Assembly (NCBI GenBank): GCA_025517465.1
Contig: JAOPKE010000006.1
Span: 173,686 to 237,685, forward strand
Length of the DNA stretch: 64,000 bases
DNA from: Halobacteria archaeon HArc-gm2
GTDB lineage: Archaea; Halobacteriota; Halobacteria; Halobacteriales; Haloarculaceae
Reading direction: 5' to 3'
A program made the translations under genes and the position numbers. Below the pieces are notes generated by a model that was not told where the DNA came from, ran no database searches, and worked only from the letters and a program-made list of their open reading frames with translations. Positions 53,398 through 62,643 of this stretch are shown here, in pieces; position 1 is the stretch's first letter; the number at the start of each line of letters is the position of its first letter.

Positions 53398-53945
53398 CTA
53401 TTCCCCACCCGATTCTGGCAGCTCGACGAGTATCTCCTTGCTCTCGTCGGCGAGGGCGTCCTAGCTCACCTGCCCCTGTTCCTGGATATTGTCGACGTCC
53501 AGAGCGGGATCGGCAAACACGAGCGCCGCCGTCAGTTCGGGCGGTCGCAGTTCGGGGCCGGTCCCACCACCCTCTCCCGGCGTCGAGACTTCGGTACTGG
53601 TCCCAGTTTCGGTCATCCCCGACTCATCGGCATCGTCGTCGTCTCCATTACCATCGTCACTAGAATCGTCTCCGTCGTCGTCGCCGTTGGTCTCTTCAGT
53701 ATCGTCGCCAGCATCGTCATCACCGCCCTCATCGTCGTCCATCCAGCCAGCCGATGCTTCCCCGACCACGACCCGTCCGACCATGCCGAAGATCTCGTGG
53801 GGCGCACAGAGCATATCGTAGACGCCGGTCTCGTCGAACCGGTACAGCCAGAACGTCTCACCCGCCATGACTGGTGAGGAAAACGGCGGGACGCCCTCCG
53901 GCACGCGACGTTGCCGGCCGAGCCCGGGTGGTACGCCGTCACTCG
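53398..53945 (-). pseudogene. Degenerate blue-copper (halocyanin-like) gene
   Basis: A copper-site segment is clear: FDETGVYDMLCAPHEIFGMV, with Cys, His and Met ligands. The gene is damaged three ways. It begins only at VTAYHPG after the phoU-like stop, so the first half with the first His is missing. The frame shifts directly after YHPG to continue GLGRQRRVPEG. An in-frame TAG follows EQGQVS at 53461-53463, but the same frame continues DALADESKEILVELPESG to a stop at 53398. An Asp/Ser-rich linker lies between copper site and tail. Confidence 0.8.
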
Positions 53946-54883
53946 TCTGTCTCGGTCCGGGAGACCTGCTGAATACTGATGTTCGCCACGTTCGCCCCGT
54001 ACTCGGCGGTTCGGCGAAGACTGTCGAGGAGGAGACCGGCGGTATGGGCCTCGCTGGGGACGTCGTGGTCGTAGAGGTTGCGGTCGAGCGTCTCGATCTC
54101 CGTGACGAGTTCGTCACGGTGCTCCAGGGCAAGGTGAGCGGCCTCGATACCGGCGTCCGCAAGGATGACGTCCGCCGCCTGGTCGACGATCTGGCGCGCG
54201 TCGTTGCCCAGCGAGACGACCCGATCGCTGAAGTCGGCCGGCAGGCCCGCGTCGGGATCGAGAGCGAAGCGGGCTATCTTCTCCGCGTGGTCGGCGATGC
54301 GCTCGAACTGCCGGCACGCGTAGTAGTACTCGAAGAGGTCGTCGCGCCCCTGGTCGAGTTTCTCCACCTCGTGGAGGTCGGTGAGCGCCCGGCGGAAGTG
54401 CCTGGTCACCATGGCGAACAGTTTGTCCGCCTCGGCGTCCCTGTCGACGACGCGCTCGGCCAGCGCCTGTTCTGTCTTCGCGAGCACCGACTGCTTGCAG
54501 TACTCGCCGAAGTGCCCCTGGAGGAGCGCCGCTGCGACGTCCGCACCGAACTCGGCCTCGAGGCTCTCTCCGTAACTGTCGCCGTACTCCTCGTCGTAGT
54601 GGGGGACGCTCATCACCGTCCCCACGTACGCGTCGCGGACGGTGGCCAGACCCGTCGTCTGGGGTGTCTGGATCTGTCGTTTTGGGCCCTGCATGGGCGT
54701 CGGCTCGACGACGTCCACGTCCCGGACCCGGTCGAGGAAGGTCGAGAGGGCGTCGCGCTCGTCAGTTGTTCGCTGTCGTTCGACGGCCAGGGCGCGCCGT
54801 GCGGCCGCAAGGGGGTCATCCGGCGCTCGGTCCACGTGTGCCGGGTCGGCTGTCATCAGACGAAACTCGTCGAATTCACGCAT
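53939..54883 (-). CDS. DUF7260-PhoU fusion protein
   Basis: A 314-residue protein. Residues 20-145 match the DUF7260 pattern (RRALAVERQRTTDERDALST, VRDAYVGTVMSVPHYDEEYG). From about 146 the sequence switches to PhoU helices (RDAEADKLFAMVTRHFRRAL, YYACRQFERIADHAEKIARF, SLRRTAEYGANVANISIQQV). DUF7260 is otherwise a stand-alone or regulator domain. The join is within ALAERVVDRD. Either a real two-domain phosphate regulator or a product of recombination. It is beside the polyphosphate kinase. Confidence 0.72.
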   Translation of the reverse strand: MREFDEFRLMTADPAHVDRAPDDPLAAARRALAVERQRTTDERDALSTFLDRVRDVDVVEPTPMQGPKRQIQTPQTTGLATVRDAYVGTVMSVPHYDEEYGDSYGESLEAEFGADVAAALLQGHFGEYCKQSVLAKTEQALAERVVDRDAEADKLFAMVTRHFRRALTDLHEVEKLDQGRDDLFEYYYACRQFERIADHAEKIARFALDPDAGLPADFSDRVVSLGNDARQIVDQAADVILADAGIEAAHLALEHRDELVTEIETLDRNLYDHDVPSEAHTAGLLLDSLRRTAEYGANVANISIQQVSRTETDE

Positions 54884-55106
54884 AAGGCGTTATAATACTT
54901 CTACCGAGCGGTCTGTCCGGATCAGAGCAGTACGTAGCCGGTCGCGACTCCACGGCAGAGCGCCTGGTTTTGCCCGTCAACAGCGGCCGTCGTCATACCC
55001 GACGTACACCCCATTAATATATAGAAGTCATATAAAATCTTTATATCTTGTCTGACATCTGTATGCCTGACGGCAGACAACCTGCCAGCCGGTCCAGCCA
55101 CCCACC

Positions 55107-55247
55107 ATGTCATCAACAGACGAACCCACCCAGGATCGAAACGCCCGGTCGAACCTCCCCTGTTGGACCTGTCGCCAGTGTGGCCACTCGTACAACGTCA
55201 CGCCGCGCCGTTGCCGGCATTGCCGCGGGACCACCTTCGCTCCCTGA
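55107..55247 (+). CDS. Tiny zinc-ribbon protein
   Basis: A 46-residue protein: MSSTDEPTQDRNARSNLP then CWTCRQCGHSYNV and RRCRHCRGTTFAP. The pairs CRQC and CRHC are spaced as a zinc ribbon of the rubredoxin/zinc-finger type. It stands alone between the fusion gene and ppk. No family known to me. Confidence 0.6.
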   Translation: MSSTDEPTQDRNARSNLPCWTCRQCGHSYNVTPRRCRHCRGTTFAP

Positions 55248-55487
55248 AAGTGGTACGTACGTCGCAATAGAACTACTAGAAGGTTCCTTGTATGATACTC
55301 GGCCTTTCCGTACCATGCCACGGGCCGTGTTGCGACGGTGCGTAGTCCCAGTCCGCGACGCCGTCTACGCGTGTGGGGGAACGACGGACTACGCTTCGAC
55401 CGAGAGACTGTGGGCAGGGACAACCGTCGGTCAGCGCTTGCCAGTTCCGCAATGGCCACTGATCGCTCGCCGAGACAGCGTGGGCCG

Positions 55488-57890
55488 ATGACCGAGCGGA
55501 ACCTGACCGATCCCGAGTACTATCTCAACCGGGAGCTCTCGGAACTCGCCTTTCAGGAGCGCGTCCTTGGCGAAGGGACCGACGAGCGCAATCCACCTCT
55601 CGAACGGTTGCGGTTTCTCGCCTTCTTCACCAAGAACACGGACGAGTTCTTCATGAAGCGCGTCGGGGGACTCAAACAGCAGATCGAGGCCGGCGTGACC
55701 AGGACGACGCCGGACGGCCGGACACCCAAACAGCAGTGGCGCGAGATACTCGACGCCGCCCGCCCCCTCTTTCGAAAACAATCAGAGTACTGGGAACGAA
55801 CCCTGAAGCCAACGCTGGCCGAGGAAGGGATCGAGATCAGCGAACCGGGCGAACTGCCCGCCGACGAACGCGAGCAGTTGCAGGTCTACTACGAGGAATC
55901 GATCCTCCCGACACTGACGCCGCTCGCGTTCGACCCTGCCCACCCGTTCCCGTTCATCTCGAACCTCTCACTCTCCCTGGCGGTGCTTTCCACCCGGGAA
56001 AACGGAGAGACGCAGTTCACTCGCGTCAAGGTCCCGTCGAACCAGCCTCGACTCATCGAGGTCCCCGGGAGTTCGGACCAGTATGTGCTCATCGAGGACC
56101 TGATCGAGGCCAACCTCGACCTCCTGTTTCCCGACCTCGACATCTGGGACGTCTCGAAGTTCAAAGTGACCCGGAACGCAGAGGTCCGGCGCAACGAGGA
56201 AGTCGCCGAAGACCTCATCGACATGGTCGAAGAAGTCCTGGAGGAACGTCGGTTCGCCACGGTCGTCAGGCTAGAGGTCGACGCCGACATGCCCGACGAG
56301 TCGGTGTCCATCCTCAAGGAGCAACTCGACGTCCAGGAACGGGAGGTGTTCTATTGCGACGGGCCGATCGACTTCGAGGACTTCTTCGAACTCGTCGACC
56401 TGGACTATCCGTCCCTCAAACTACCGGGCTGGACGCCGAAAGCACATCCCCGACTGGAACAGGCTGCGGGTGAGGCCAGCGACGAGGCGACACACATCTT
56501 CGAGGAGATTCGGGAGGGAGACATCCTCGCCCACCATCCGTATCACTCCTTCGAGGGCACGATACAGCGGTTCCTGGACGCAGCGGCGAACGACCCCGAC
56601 GTTCTCGCCGTGAAGGCAGCCATCTACCGCACTGCGAGCGACTCGAAGGTAATCCAGAGCCTCATCGACGCCGCCGACAACGGGAAGCAGGTGGCGGTGA
56701 TGGTCGAGCTCAAGGCCCGGTTCGACGAACAGAACAACCTCGAGTGGGTCCGACAACTCGAGGAGGAGGGCATTCACGTCGCCTACGGCACCGTCGGACT
56801 GAAGACGCACACGAAGACCGCCCTCGTCGTTCGACAGGAGGACGACGGCGTCAAACTGTACTCCCACGTCGGCACCGGGAACTACCACTCCGAGACGGCG
56901 AAGGGATACTCCGACCTCGGATTGCTGACGGCCGACCGCGACGTCGGGCACGACCTCACGAAGGTGTTCAACTTCTTCACGGGGCCGACGCTCGACGATA
57001 GCTTTCGGAAGCTCCTGATCGCCCCCGTGACCATGCGCGAGCGATTTACGGACATGATCGAGCGCGAGATCGAGCACGCCGAGGCAGGTCGACGGGCGCG
57101 GATCGTCGTCAAGGTGAACGGCCTCGAAGACCCGGCGATGGTCGCGGCGCTGTATCGCGCCTCGATGGCCGGCGTCGACGTCGACCTGATCGTCCGGGAC
57201 ATCTGTCGGCTCCGCCCGGGAATCGAGGGGCTGAGCGAGAACATAACCGTCCACTCGATCGTCGGCCGGTTTCTCGAACACGCCCGGATCTTCTACTTCG
57301 AGAACGCGGGCGAGCCAGAGTGGTACATCGGGTCGGCCGACTGGATGACTCGAAACCTCGACTACCGGGTCGAGGCCGTCACGCCCGTGGAGAACCGACA
57401 ACTGCGTGAACAGCTCCGGTTCATCCTGGAGGCGTCACTGGTGGACAACCGCCGCCGGTGGGTGATGCAAAGCGACGGCCAGTACGAGCAGGTCACCCCG
57501 GGTGACGAACCGGTGCGGGACATCCAGGAAATTCTGATGGCGGCGACGAAAGCTGCCGTCGCCCGTGGCCACGGACCCGGACTGGCAGTCGATACGAACC
57601 TCGTCGATGGTGACCTTCTGATCGACGACGTTCCGGAGCCAACGGTTGATGAGGAACCCGAGGAGCCTGAGGCTGCGCCGGAGGACGTGGATGACGTCGC
57701 GATGACCGACGGGGCGAACAGGGCCCAGTCGGACGGCGGCAGTACGTCTCTCTTCGACGTCCACGCCGGACAGTGGTACCATCCCGATAGCGAGACGTAC
57801 GACTGGGCGGTGCGAACGACCGACGGGGACCGCCGGTACTACAAGACGCGCGACGGGGCCCTGGAACGCCTCCGGGGCGAATACGAGTAG
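55488..57890 (+). CDS. ppk1: Polyphosphate kinase 1
   Basis: An 800-residue kinase polymerising polyphosphate from ATP. N-terminal PPK helices begin EYYLNRELSELAFQERVL, and the Fe-S-like DEFFMKRVGGLKQQIEAGVT helix is typical. The two phospholipase-D-like halves hold His441 (GLKTHTK, phosphorylated) and His598 (RFLEHARIFYF). SADWMTRNLDYRVEAVTPV is conserved. A C-terminal extension of about 100 residues is rich in Glu/Asp and ends HPDSETYDWAVRTT; its role is unknown. ATG at 55488 is chosen; one 12 codons upstream (55452) is also possible. Confidence 0.93.
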   Translation: MTERNLTDPEYYLNRELSELAFQERVLGEGTDERNPPLERLRFLAFFTKNTDEFFMKRVGGLKQQIEAGVTRTTPDGRTPKQQWREILDAARPLFRKQSEYWERTLKPTLAEEGIEISEPGELPADEREQLQVYYEESILPTLTPLAFDPAHPFPFISNLSLSLAVLSTRENGETQFTRVKVPSNQPRLIEVPGSSDQYVLIEDLIEANLDLLFPDLDIWDVSKFKVTRNAEVRRNEEVAEDLIDMVEEVLEERRFATVVRLEVDADMPDESVSILKEQLDVQEREVFYCDGPIDFEDFFELVDLDYPSLKLPGWTPKAHPRLEQAAGEASDEATHIFEEIREGDILAHHPYHSFEGTIQRFLDAAANDPDVLAVKAAIYRTASDSKVIQSLIDAADNGKQVAVMVELKARFDEQNNLEWVRQLEEEGIHVAYGTVGLKTHTKTALVVRQEDDGVKLYSHVGTGNYHSETAKGYSDLGLLTADRDVGHDLTKVFNFFTGPTLDDSFRKLLIAPVTMRERFTDMIEREIEHAEAGRRARIVVKVNGLEDPAMVAALYRASMAGVDVDLIVRDICRLRPGIEGLSENITVHSIVGRFLEHARIFYFENAGEPEWYIGSADWMTRNLDYRVEAVTPVENRQLREQLRFILEASLVDNRRRWVMQSDGQYEQVTPGDEPVRDIQEILMAATKAAVARGHGPGLAVDTNLVDGDLLIDDVPEPTVDEEPEEPEAAPEDVDDVAMTDGANRAQSDGGSTSLFDVHAGQWYHPDSETYDWAVRTTDGDRRYYKTRDGALERLRGEYE

Positions 57891-57918
57891 TCGACGCGAC
57901 GTCAAGGACGAGACCCGT

Positions 57919-58605
57919 TCAGACCACGGAGACGAACTTCGAGTCGTCCCGCTGCTCGTGGGTCGTCGGCTGGTCTATCGTGACGTAGTCGTCGTTCCGG
58001 TAGTCGTAGGCGGTGAGCGTCCCGCCGTAGACGCACCCGGTGTCCAGCCCGACGGCGTACTCTCGTTCCATGGGACTGTCGTGGACGGTGTGGCCGAAGA
58101 AGACGCGGTAGGGCCCGTCGTAGTCGTCGTACCAGAACGGCCCGTCGTACCCGTCACCGCTGGGCGCACGCATGGTCAGTAGCTCCTCGACGGTGTGATC
58201 GTCCAGCGGTCGGTCGGGGTCAACGCCGCCGTGGACGACGATCGCGTCGTCGAAGGAAATCGCGGCGGGAAGCGACTCGAAGTAGGCCCGATCGCCGTCT
58301 CTGAGCCAGTCCGGGTCCTTGTCGCCACGGACGATCTTCTGCTCGTTGTTCCCGCGGACGCTGACGAGCCGGTCGTCGTCGCGGACGAGGTCGACGACCC
58401 CGGGGCTGTCCGGCCCCTTTCGCACCAGGTCGCCTACGAAGACGAGGCGGTCGTCGTCAGCCGGGTCGAGTTCGGACAGGAGTTTCTCCAGGGCGGCCCG
58501 ACTCCCGTGGACGTCTCCGACGATGTACAGCTCCCCGCAGTCGTCGACGGCGAGTCGTTCGTGGGCTGATTCCACGGTATCACTGAACTTTGGTCTCGGA
58601 TTCAT
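57919..58605 (-). CDS. Calcineurin-like phosphatase
   Basis: A 228-residue metallophosphatase of the serine/threonine phosphatase/ApaH type. Metal ligand motifs in order: GDVHGSR, GDLVRKGPDSPG, RGNNEQ, VVHGGVD and GHTVHD. It converges on ppk1 (28 bases between the stops) and may degrade polyphosphate, a dinucleotide or a phosphoprotein; the substrate is unknown. ATG at 58605; the upstream frame extension is unlikely. Confidence 0.88.
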   Translation of the reverse strand: MNPRPKFSDTVESAHERLAVDDCGELYIVGDVHGSRAALEKLLSELDPADDDRLVFVGDLVRKGPDSPGVVDLVRDDDRLVSVRGNNEQKIVRGDKDPDWLRDGDRAYFESLPAAISFDDAIVVHGGVDPDRPLDDHTVEELLTMRAPSGDGYDGPFWYDDYDGPYRVFFGHTVHDSPMEREYAVGLDTGCVYGGTLTAYDYRNDDYVTIDQPTTHEQRDDSKFVSVV

Positions 58606-58913
58606 TTGTGGAGCGCGGGATTGCGGTGGAATGCCTCGTCGCGGTAGGAACTGATACCCCGCGATCGGACTATGAGGCTTGCTAATAGTGGTCCGTACGA
58701 CTATGTATCTCCTCGACGACGCCGTTCTCTGCGGATCACGTTGGTCAGCTGTCGCCTCACCGCGTCTCGCTACTGGAGAGACGAACTGTCGCAAGTGACC
58801 CCGATCTCCGGCTGGATGTGGCGTGACTGCTCCGGGGGGCCTGAGAGCGGTATTTCGTCTCCCGCTGGTCGAAACAACTATATTAGAACCTGCTCATATT
58901 ACTAATCACTAAA
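58606..58913. promoter_or_regulatory. Divergent promoter region before the arsenic genes
   Basis: About 310 bases. The rightward gene has TATA-like actatatta near 58875-58885 and catattacta near 58896-58906 upstream of ATG 58914. No gene recognised. Confidence 0.4.
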
Positions 58914-59291
58914 ATGGGCAAGAACGCTACTGACACGGCTTCCCAGTCCGGCCGACCCGATGACTCGGCCGAGAGCGCGTGTTGTACGCCGATTCCCGAT
59001 ATCGACGAGGACGCGCTGGTCGGCGACGTCCAGTTGCTCTCGGCGCTTGGCAACGACACCCGCTACGAACTGGTTCGCCGCATCGGCGCTGCGGAGGACA
59101 GCGTCTGTGTCTGTGACCTCGAAGCCGCAGTCGGAATCAGCCAGAGTGGCGTCAGTCAGGCCCTGTCGCGGCTCTACTCGGCGGGGCTGGTCACGCGACG
59201 GAAAGAGGGATCCTGGCGGTACTACGGATTGACCGACGACGCCGAACAGATCCTGGACACGCTCGACGCTCTGGGGGGCGACCATGAGTGA
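58914..59291 (+). CDS. arsR: ArsR family metalloregulator
   Basis: A 125-residue winged-helix repressor. The metal site CVCDLEAAVG (two Cys before the recognition region) and the helix SQSGVSQALSRL match arsenite-responsive ArsR. An additional CC pair sits near residue 23 (ACCTPIPD). It should repress the arsM gene; the coding regions overlap by 8 bases, so both are in one operon. Confidence 0.9.
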   Translation: MGKNATDTASQSGRPDDSAESACCTPIPDIDEDALVGDVQLLSALGNDTRYELVRRIGAAEDSVCVCDLEAAVGISQSGVSQALSRLYSAGLVTRRKEGSWRYYGLTDDAEQILDTLDALGGDHE

Positions 59292-60129
59292 CACACCGTC
59301 AGAGCAGTCGTCGCTCGACCGCGACGCTACTGCGCAGCGTCGTCTCGTCAGAGAACGCTACGCCGACATCGCCACCGGCGACGACGCGGATTCCTGCTGT
59401 GAGGACGCGACAGCCGACGGAGACGGCTGTTGTGACGGGGCGACTGGGACGGACAGCGAGCGACTCGGGTATTCCAGCGAGGACATCGAGGCGGTCGCCA
59501 ACGGTGCAGATCTGGGCCTCGGATGCGGGAACCCGAAAGCCATGGCCGACCTCGAACCGGGCGAGACGGTCCTCGATCTGGGCTCCGGCGCCGGGTTCGA
59601 CTGTTTCCTCGCCGCGAACGAGGTCGGGGAGGAGGGGCAGGTAATCGGCGTCGACATGACCCCCGAGATGGTCGAGAAAGCTCGAGACAACGTCGAACAG
59701 AATGACGCGACCAGCGTCGAGTTCCGCCTCGGCGAGATCGAACACCTGCCCGTGGCCGACGCCCGGGTCGACGTCGTCATCTCGAACTGCGTCATCAACC
59801 TCTCACCGGCGAAAGGCCAGGTGTTCGCGGAGGCGTTCCGCGTCCTCGTCCCGGGCGGTCGACTCGCCGTCTCGGACGTCGTGTTGACCGCGCCGCTTCC
59901 CGAGTCCCTCGAAACCGACCCGGACTCGGTGGCGGCCTGCGTCGCTGGCGCGTCGCCCGTCTCGGAGATAGAACGGCTGCTCGCCGACGCTGGGTTCGTC
60001 GATGTCCGGATCGAACCGAAAGACGACAGCGCCGAGTTCATCAGCGAGTGGGACGACCGGCTCGACCCGAGCGAGTACGTCGTCGCGGCGACTATCGAGG
60101 CGCGGAAACCGACGGCGGCGCGGAACTGA
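59284..60129 (+). CDS. arsM: Arsenite methyltransferase
   Basis: A 281-residue SAM-dependent enzyme that methylates As(III) for detoxification or volatilisation. The SAM motif VLDLGSGAG (residues 97-105) and the three As-binding cysteines are present: Cys81 in LGLGCGNP, Cys169 in ISNCVINL and Cys219 in AACVAGA. A Cys-rich N-terminal stretch (two CC pairs) is extra. Starts within the end of arsR. Confidence 0.93.
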   Translation: MSDTPSEQSSLDRDATAQRRLVRERYADIATGDDADSCCEDATADGDGCCDGATGTDSERLGYSSEDIEAVANGADLGLGCGNPKAMADLEPGETVLDLGSGAGFDCFLAANEVGEEGQVIGVDMTPEMVEKARDNVEQNDATSVEFRLGEIEHLPVADARVDVVISNCVINLSPAKGQVFAEAFRVLVPGGRLAVSDVVLTAPLPESLETDPDSVAACVAGASPVSEIERLLADAGFVDVRIEPKDDSAEFISEWDDRLDPSEYVVAATIEARKPTAARN

Positions 60130-60141
60130 CCGTCGGGACCG

Positions 60142-61392
60142 ATGTCGGCGCACGCGGACCGGTCGAGCGACGGGTGGATCGACCGACCGAACGTCCGGAT
60201 GCTGGCGGTCATCAGCGCAACGCTGTTGCTGTCGACGTTACTCTGGTTCAACTACTCGGCGGTACTACCGACCGTCGTCGATCACTGGGGTCTCAGTGGC
60301 CTCCAGGCTGGCGTCGTCTACGGGGCATTCCAGGCCGGCTACCTCCTGGGCGTGATCCCGTTCGGGGCCCTCGCCGACCGGTACGCTCCGCGGCCGGTCA
60401 TCGCAGTGGGCGCGACGGTCGCGGCGATCGGTAGCCTCGCGTTCGGCGCGGTGGCAGACGGACTCCTCGCGGGAACGGCGCTCCGCTTTCTCAGCGGTGT
60501 CGGGATGGCAGCCGTCTACGTCCCGGGGATGCGATTCGTCAGCGAGTGGTTCGATCCCAGCGATCGCGGGACCGCGATGGGCGTCTACGTCGGCACCTTT
60601 TCGCTCAGTAGCGGGCTATCGTTCGTGCTGACCTCGTCGATAGCTGGGAGCGCCGGCTGGCGGACCGGTATCGTGGCGACGAGCCTCCTCGCGCTCGGTG
60701 CCGGCCCACTCGTGTATCTGCTGGGACGAGACAATCCCGACCGGGCGTCGAACGGTGGCGGGTTCGACCGCTCGCTGCTGACAGACCGGGCATTTCTCGC
60801 CGGCGTCGCTGTCTACGCCGCGCACAACTGGGAGCTCTACGGGATTCGTAACTGGCTGCCGGCCTTTCTCGTCACGACGGCGGCCGTCGGGGCGACCGAC
60901 GCGCCGGTCGCCACTGCGGGCCTCCTGGCCGGCGTCGTCACGGCCGTCGGCGGCGCAGGAAACCTCGCCGGCGGCTGGCTGAGCGACCGTCTCGGCCGCT
61001 TTCGAGTGATAGCGGTCGCGCTCGCGTGTAGCGGTGCGGGAACGATCGTGCTCGGTGGGCTCGCGTGGGAGTCGCTGGCGGTTCTCGCTGCGGTCGTTTT
61101 TGGGTACGGGTTCGTGCTGACGATGGACAGCGCGCCGACCTCGACGACGATCACGCTGGTCGTCGACGACGACCAGCTCGGAACCGCGCTGTCGCTACAG
61201 GCCTTCCTCGGGACGCTTCCGGGTATCGTCTCGCCAGTCCTGTTCGGTGCGGCGCTCGACACTGGCGGCTACACGCTCGCACTGCCGACCCTCGGCGTGG
61301 GTGCACTGTTGGGTGTCGGCGGCGTCTACCTCTTCTGGACTACCACCCAGACCCGGACATGGGCCGAGACCAACGTCGATCCCGCAGACTAA
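60142..61392 (+). CDS. MFS transporter of the arsenic cluster
   Basis: A 416-residue transporter with twelve helices. The MFS signature GALADRYAPRPVIAVGA is after the second helix, and a repeat GWLSDRLGRFRVIA begins the second half. It is 12 bases after arsM, so it is probably in the same operon and may export a methylated or trivalent arsenical. No specific subfamily can be assigned. Confidence 0.85.
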   Translation: MSAHADRSSDGWIDRPNVRMLAVISATLLLSTLLWFNYSAVLPTVVDHWGLSGLQAGVVYGAFQAGYLLGVIPFGALADRYAPRPVIAVGATVAAIGSLAFGAVADGLLAGTALRFLSGVGMAAVYVPGMRFVSEWFDPSDRGTAMGVYVGTFSLSSGLSFVLTSSIAGSAGWRTGIVATSLLALGAGPLVYLLGRDNPDRASNGGGFDRSLLTDRAFLAGVAVYAAHNWELYGIRNWLPAFLVTTAAVGATDAPVATAGLLAGVVTAVGGAGNLAGGWLSDRLGRFRVIAVALACSGAGTIVLGGLAWESLAVLAAVVFGYGFVLTMDSAPTSTTITLVVDDDQLGTALSLQAFLGTLPGIVSPVLFGAALDTGGYTLALPTLGVGALLGVGGVYLFWTTTQTRTWAETNVDPAD

Positions 61393-61482
61393 CCGCCTGA
61401 CTGGCAAAACGATAAATTGGGAGTATACCGCTCTCGTCCGGCTTTTATCTCTCCTCACCGGGTGAAGGAGGATTCCTCACTT

Positions 61483-62394
61483 ATGCCCCAGGTTGCATCC
61501 CGAACCACAGAGCAGCAGCACTCGTCAACTACCTGTCCCGACTGCAAGGGCGACGTCACCCAGTTCGGTCGCGAACGCTATTGCAAGGCCTGTGGTCTCA
61601 TCGTCGACATCTATCGCGTCGACCACGGACCCGAGTGGCGGTCGTTCGATGCAGATACCAGAGAACGCGTCGGCGCTCCCCGGACACAGGCCCGCCACGA
61701 CCGCGGGCTCTCGACGAAGATCGGTCGGGGCGTCGACGCACGAGGGAACTCGCTCTCCGGGAATAAACAGCGGCGACTTGCCCGCCAGCGGCGGCTCCAC
61801 TCCCAATCTCAGACGCGCTCGAAACGCGAGCGGAATCAGATCGCGGGGAACAGCGAAATCAAACGCATCGCTGGCCATCTCGAACTCGGCGACGGCCTCG
61901 TCGAGCAGGCGTGTTCCCTCTTCGAATCTGCCCAATCCGACGACCTCCTGGTCGGTCGTTCTATCGAAGCCGGCGTAGCGGCAGCCATCTTCATTACCTG
62001 CCGGATGAACGACTGTCCGCGGCAGGCAGAAACTATCGTGGAGCCGGCCCGCTGTTCAGTCGAGGATCTGTGGAACATGACCGGCGTCCTCAAGCAAGAA
62101 CTGTCGTTGCCAGTTCCGATACAGGAGCCGGCAGACTTCGTTCCCGAGATCACGGCTGCTCTCGAGAAGCAAGTCCCTGCCAAGATGCGCCTCGAAGCCG
62201 AACAGTTGGCCACCGAGGTTCACGAGTCAGGTACCCTCCAGGGCAAGCCCTCAGCGATTGGTGCTGGATGTCTCTATACAGTCGGTCGACGCGAGGACCA
62301 TCCCCAGCTGACTCAACGCGGCATCGCCGACGCAGCAAACGTCTGAGCCGTCTCAGTTCGCAAATACTGGCAGACTATCCAGAATCCAGAGTGA
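61483..62394 (+). pseudogene. Transcription factor B (TFB) with premature stop
   Basis: A TFB that recruits RNA polymerase to TATA promoters. The N-terminal zinc ribbon CPDCKGDVTQFGRERYCKAC, B-finger region RNQIAGNSEIKRIAGHLELG and cyclin repeats (GVAAAIFITCRMNDCPRQAE) are intact through codon 287. The frame then reads ADAANV, TGA (62344-62346), AVSVRKYWQTIQNPE, TGA at 62392. Other TFBs continue through this final helix, so a single codon change has removed 16 residues. ATG at 61483 has a ggagg ribosome-binding site about 11 bases upstream. Confidence 0.85.
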
Positions 62395-62643
62395 ACCCAT
62401 AGAGAATGCGCTACTGTACTGTGCTCACAATGATTAGCACGTATTGAACCGATTACCTGTTCATGAACAGCGGACCAGTTCGGTTACTTCACCTGATCTG
62501 GTAGGGAGTTCTGTTCGACGCGGGAGAGAAGGTGTGTACAGTCAGATGGGCACCTTAGCACGACGAATTGCCCCCTTCTTCGGTGTGCTCTCTAGCAGAA
62601 ACCTTATACAGAGATATCTCGAATAAGATACTAAGAGTCACCG
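62395..62643. other. Intergenic region upstream of the toxin-antitoxin-like pair
   Basis: About 250 bases. A perfect 14-base palindrome, ctgttcatgaacag, lies at 62457-62470, and another lies closer to the gene (62611-62620). The promoter is likely in the AT-rich 62601-62635. Confidence 0.4.
62611..62620. promoter_or_regulatory. Palindromic operator-like site gagatatctc
   Basis: A perfect 10-base palindrome about 24 bases before the ATG at 62644, overlapping the TATA area. It suits autoregulation by the HTH protein. Confidence 0.45.

Noticed and set aside
61483..62394. TGA as selenocysteine in TFB
   Set aside because: Haloarchaea are not known to use selenocysteine, and nothing like a SECIS element was noticed; a nonsense mutation is simpler.
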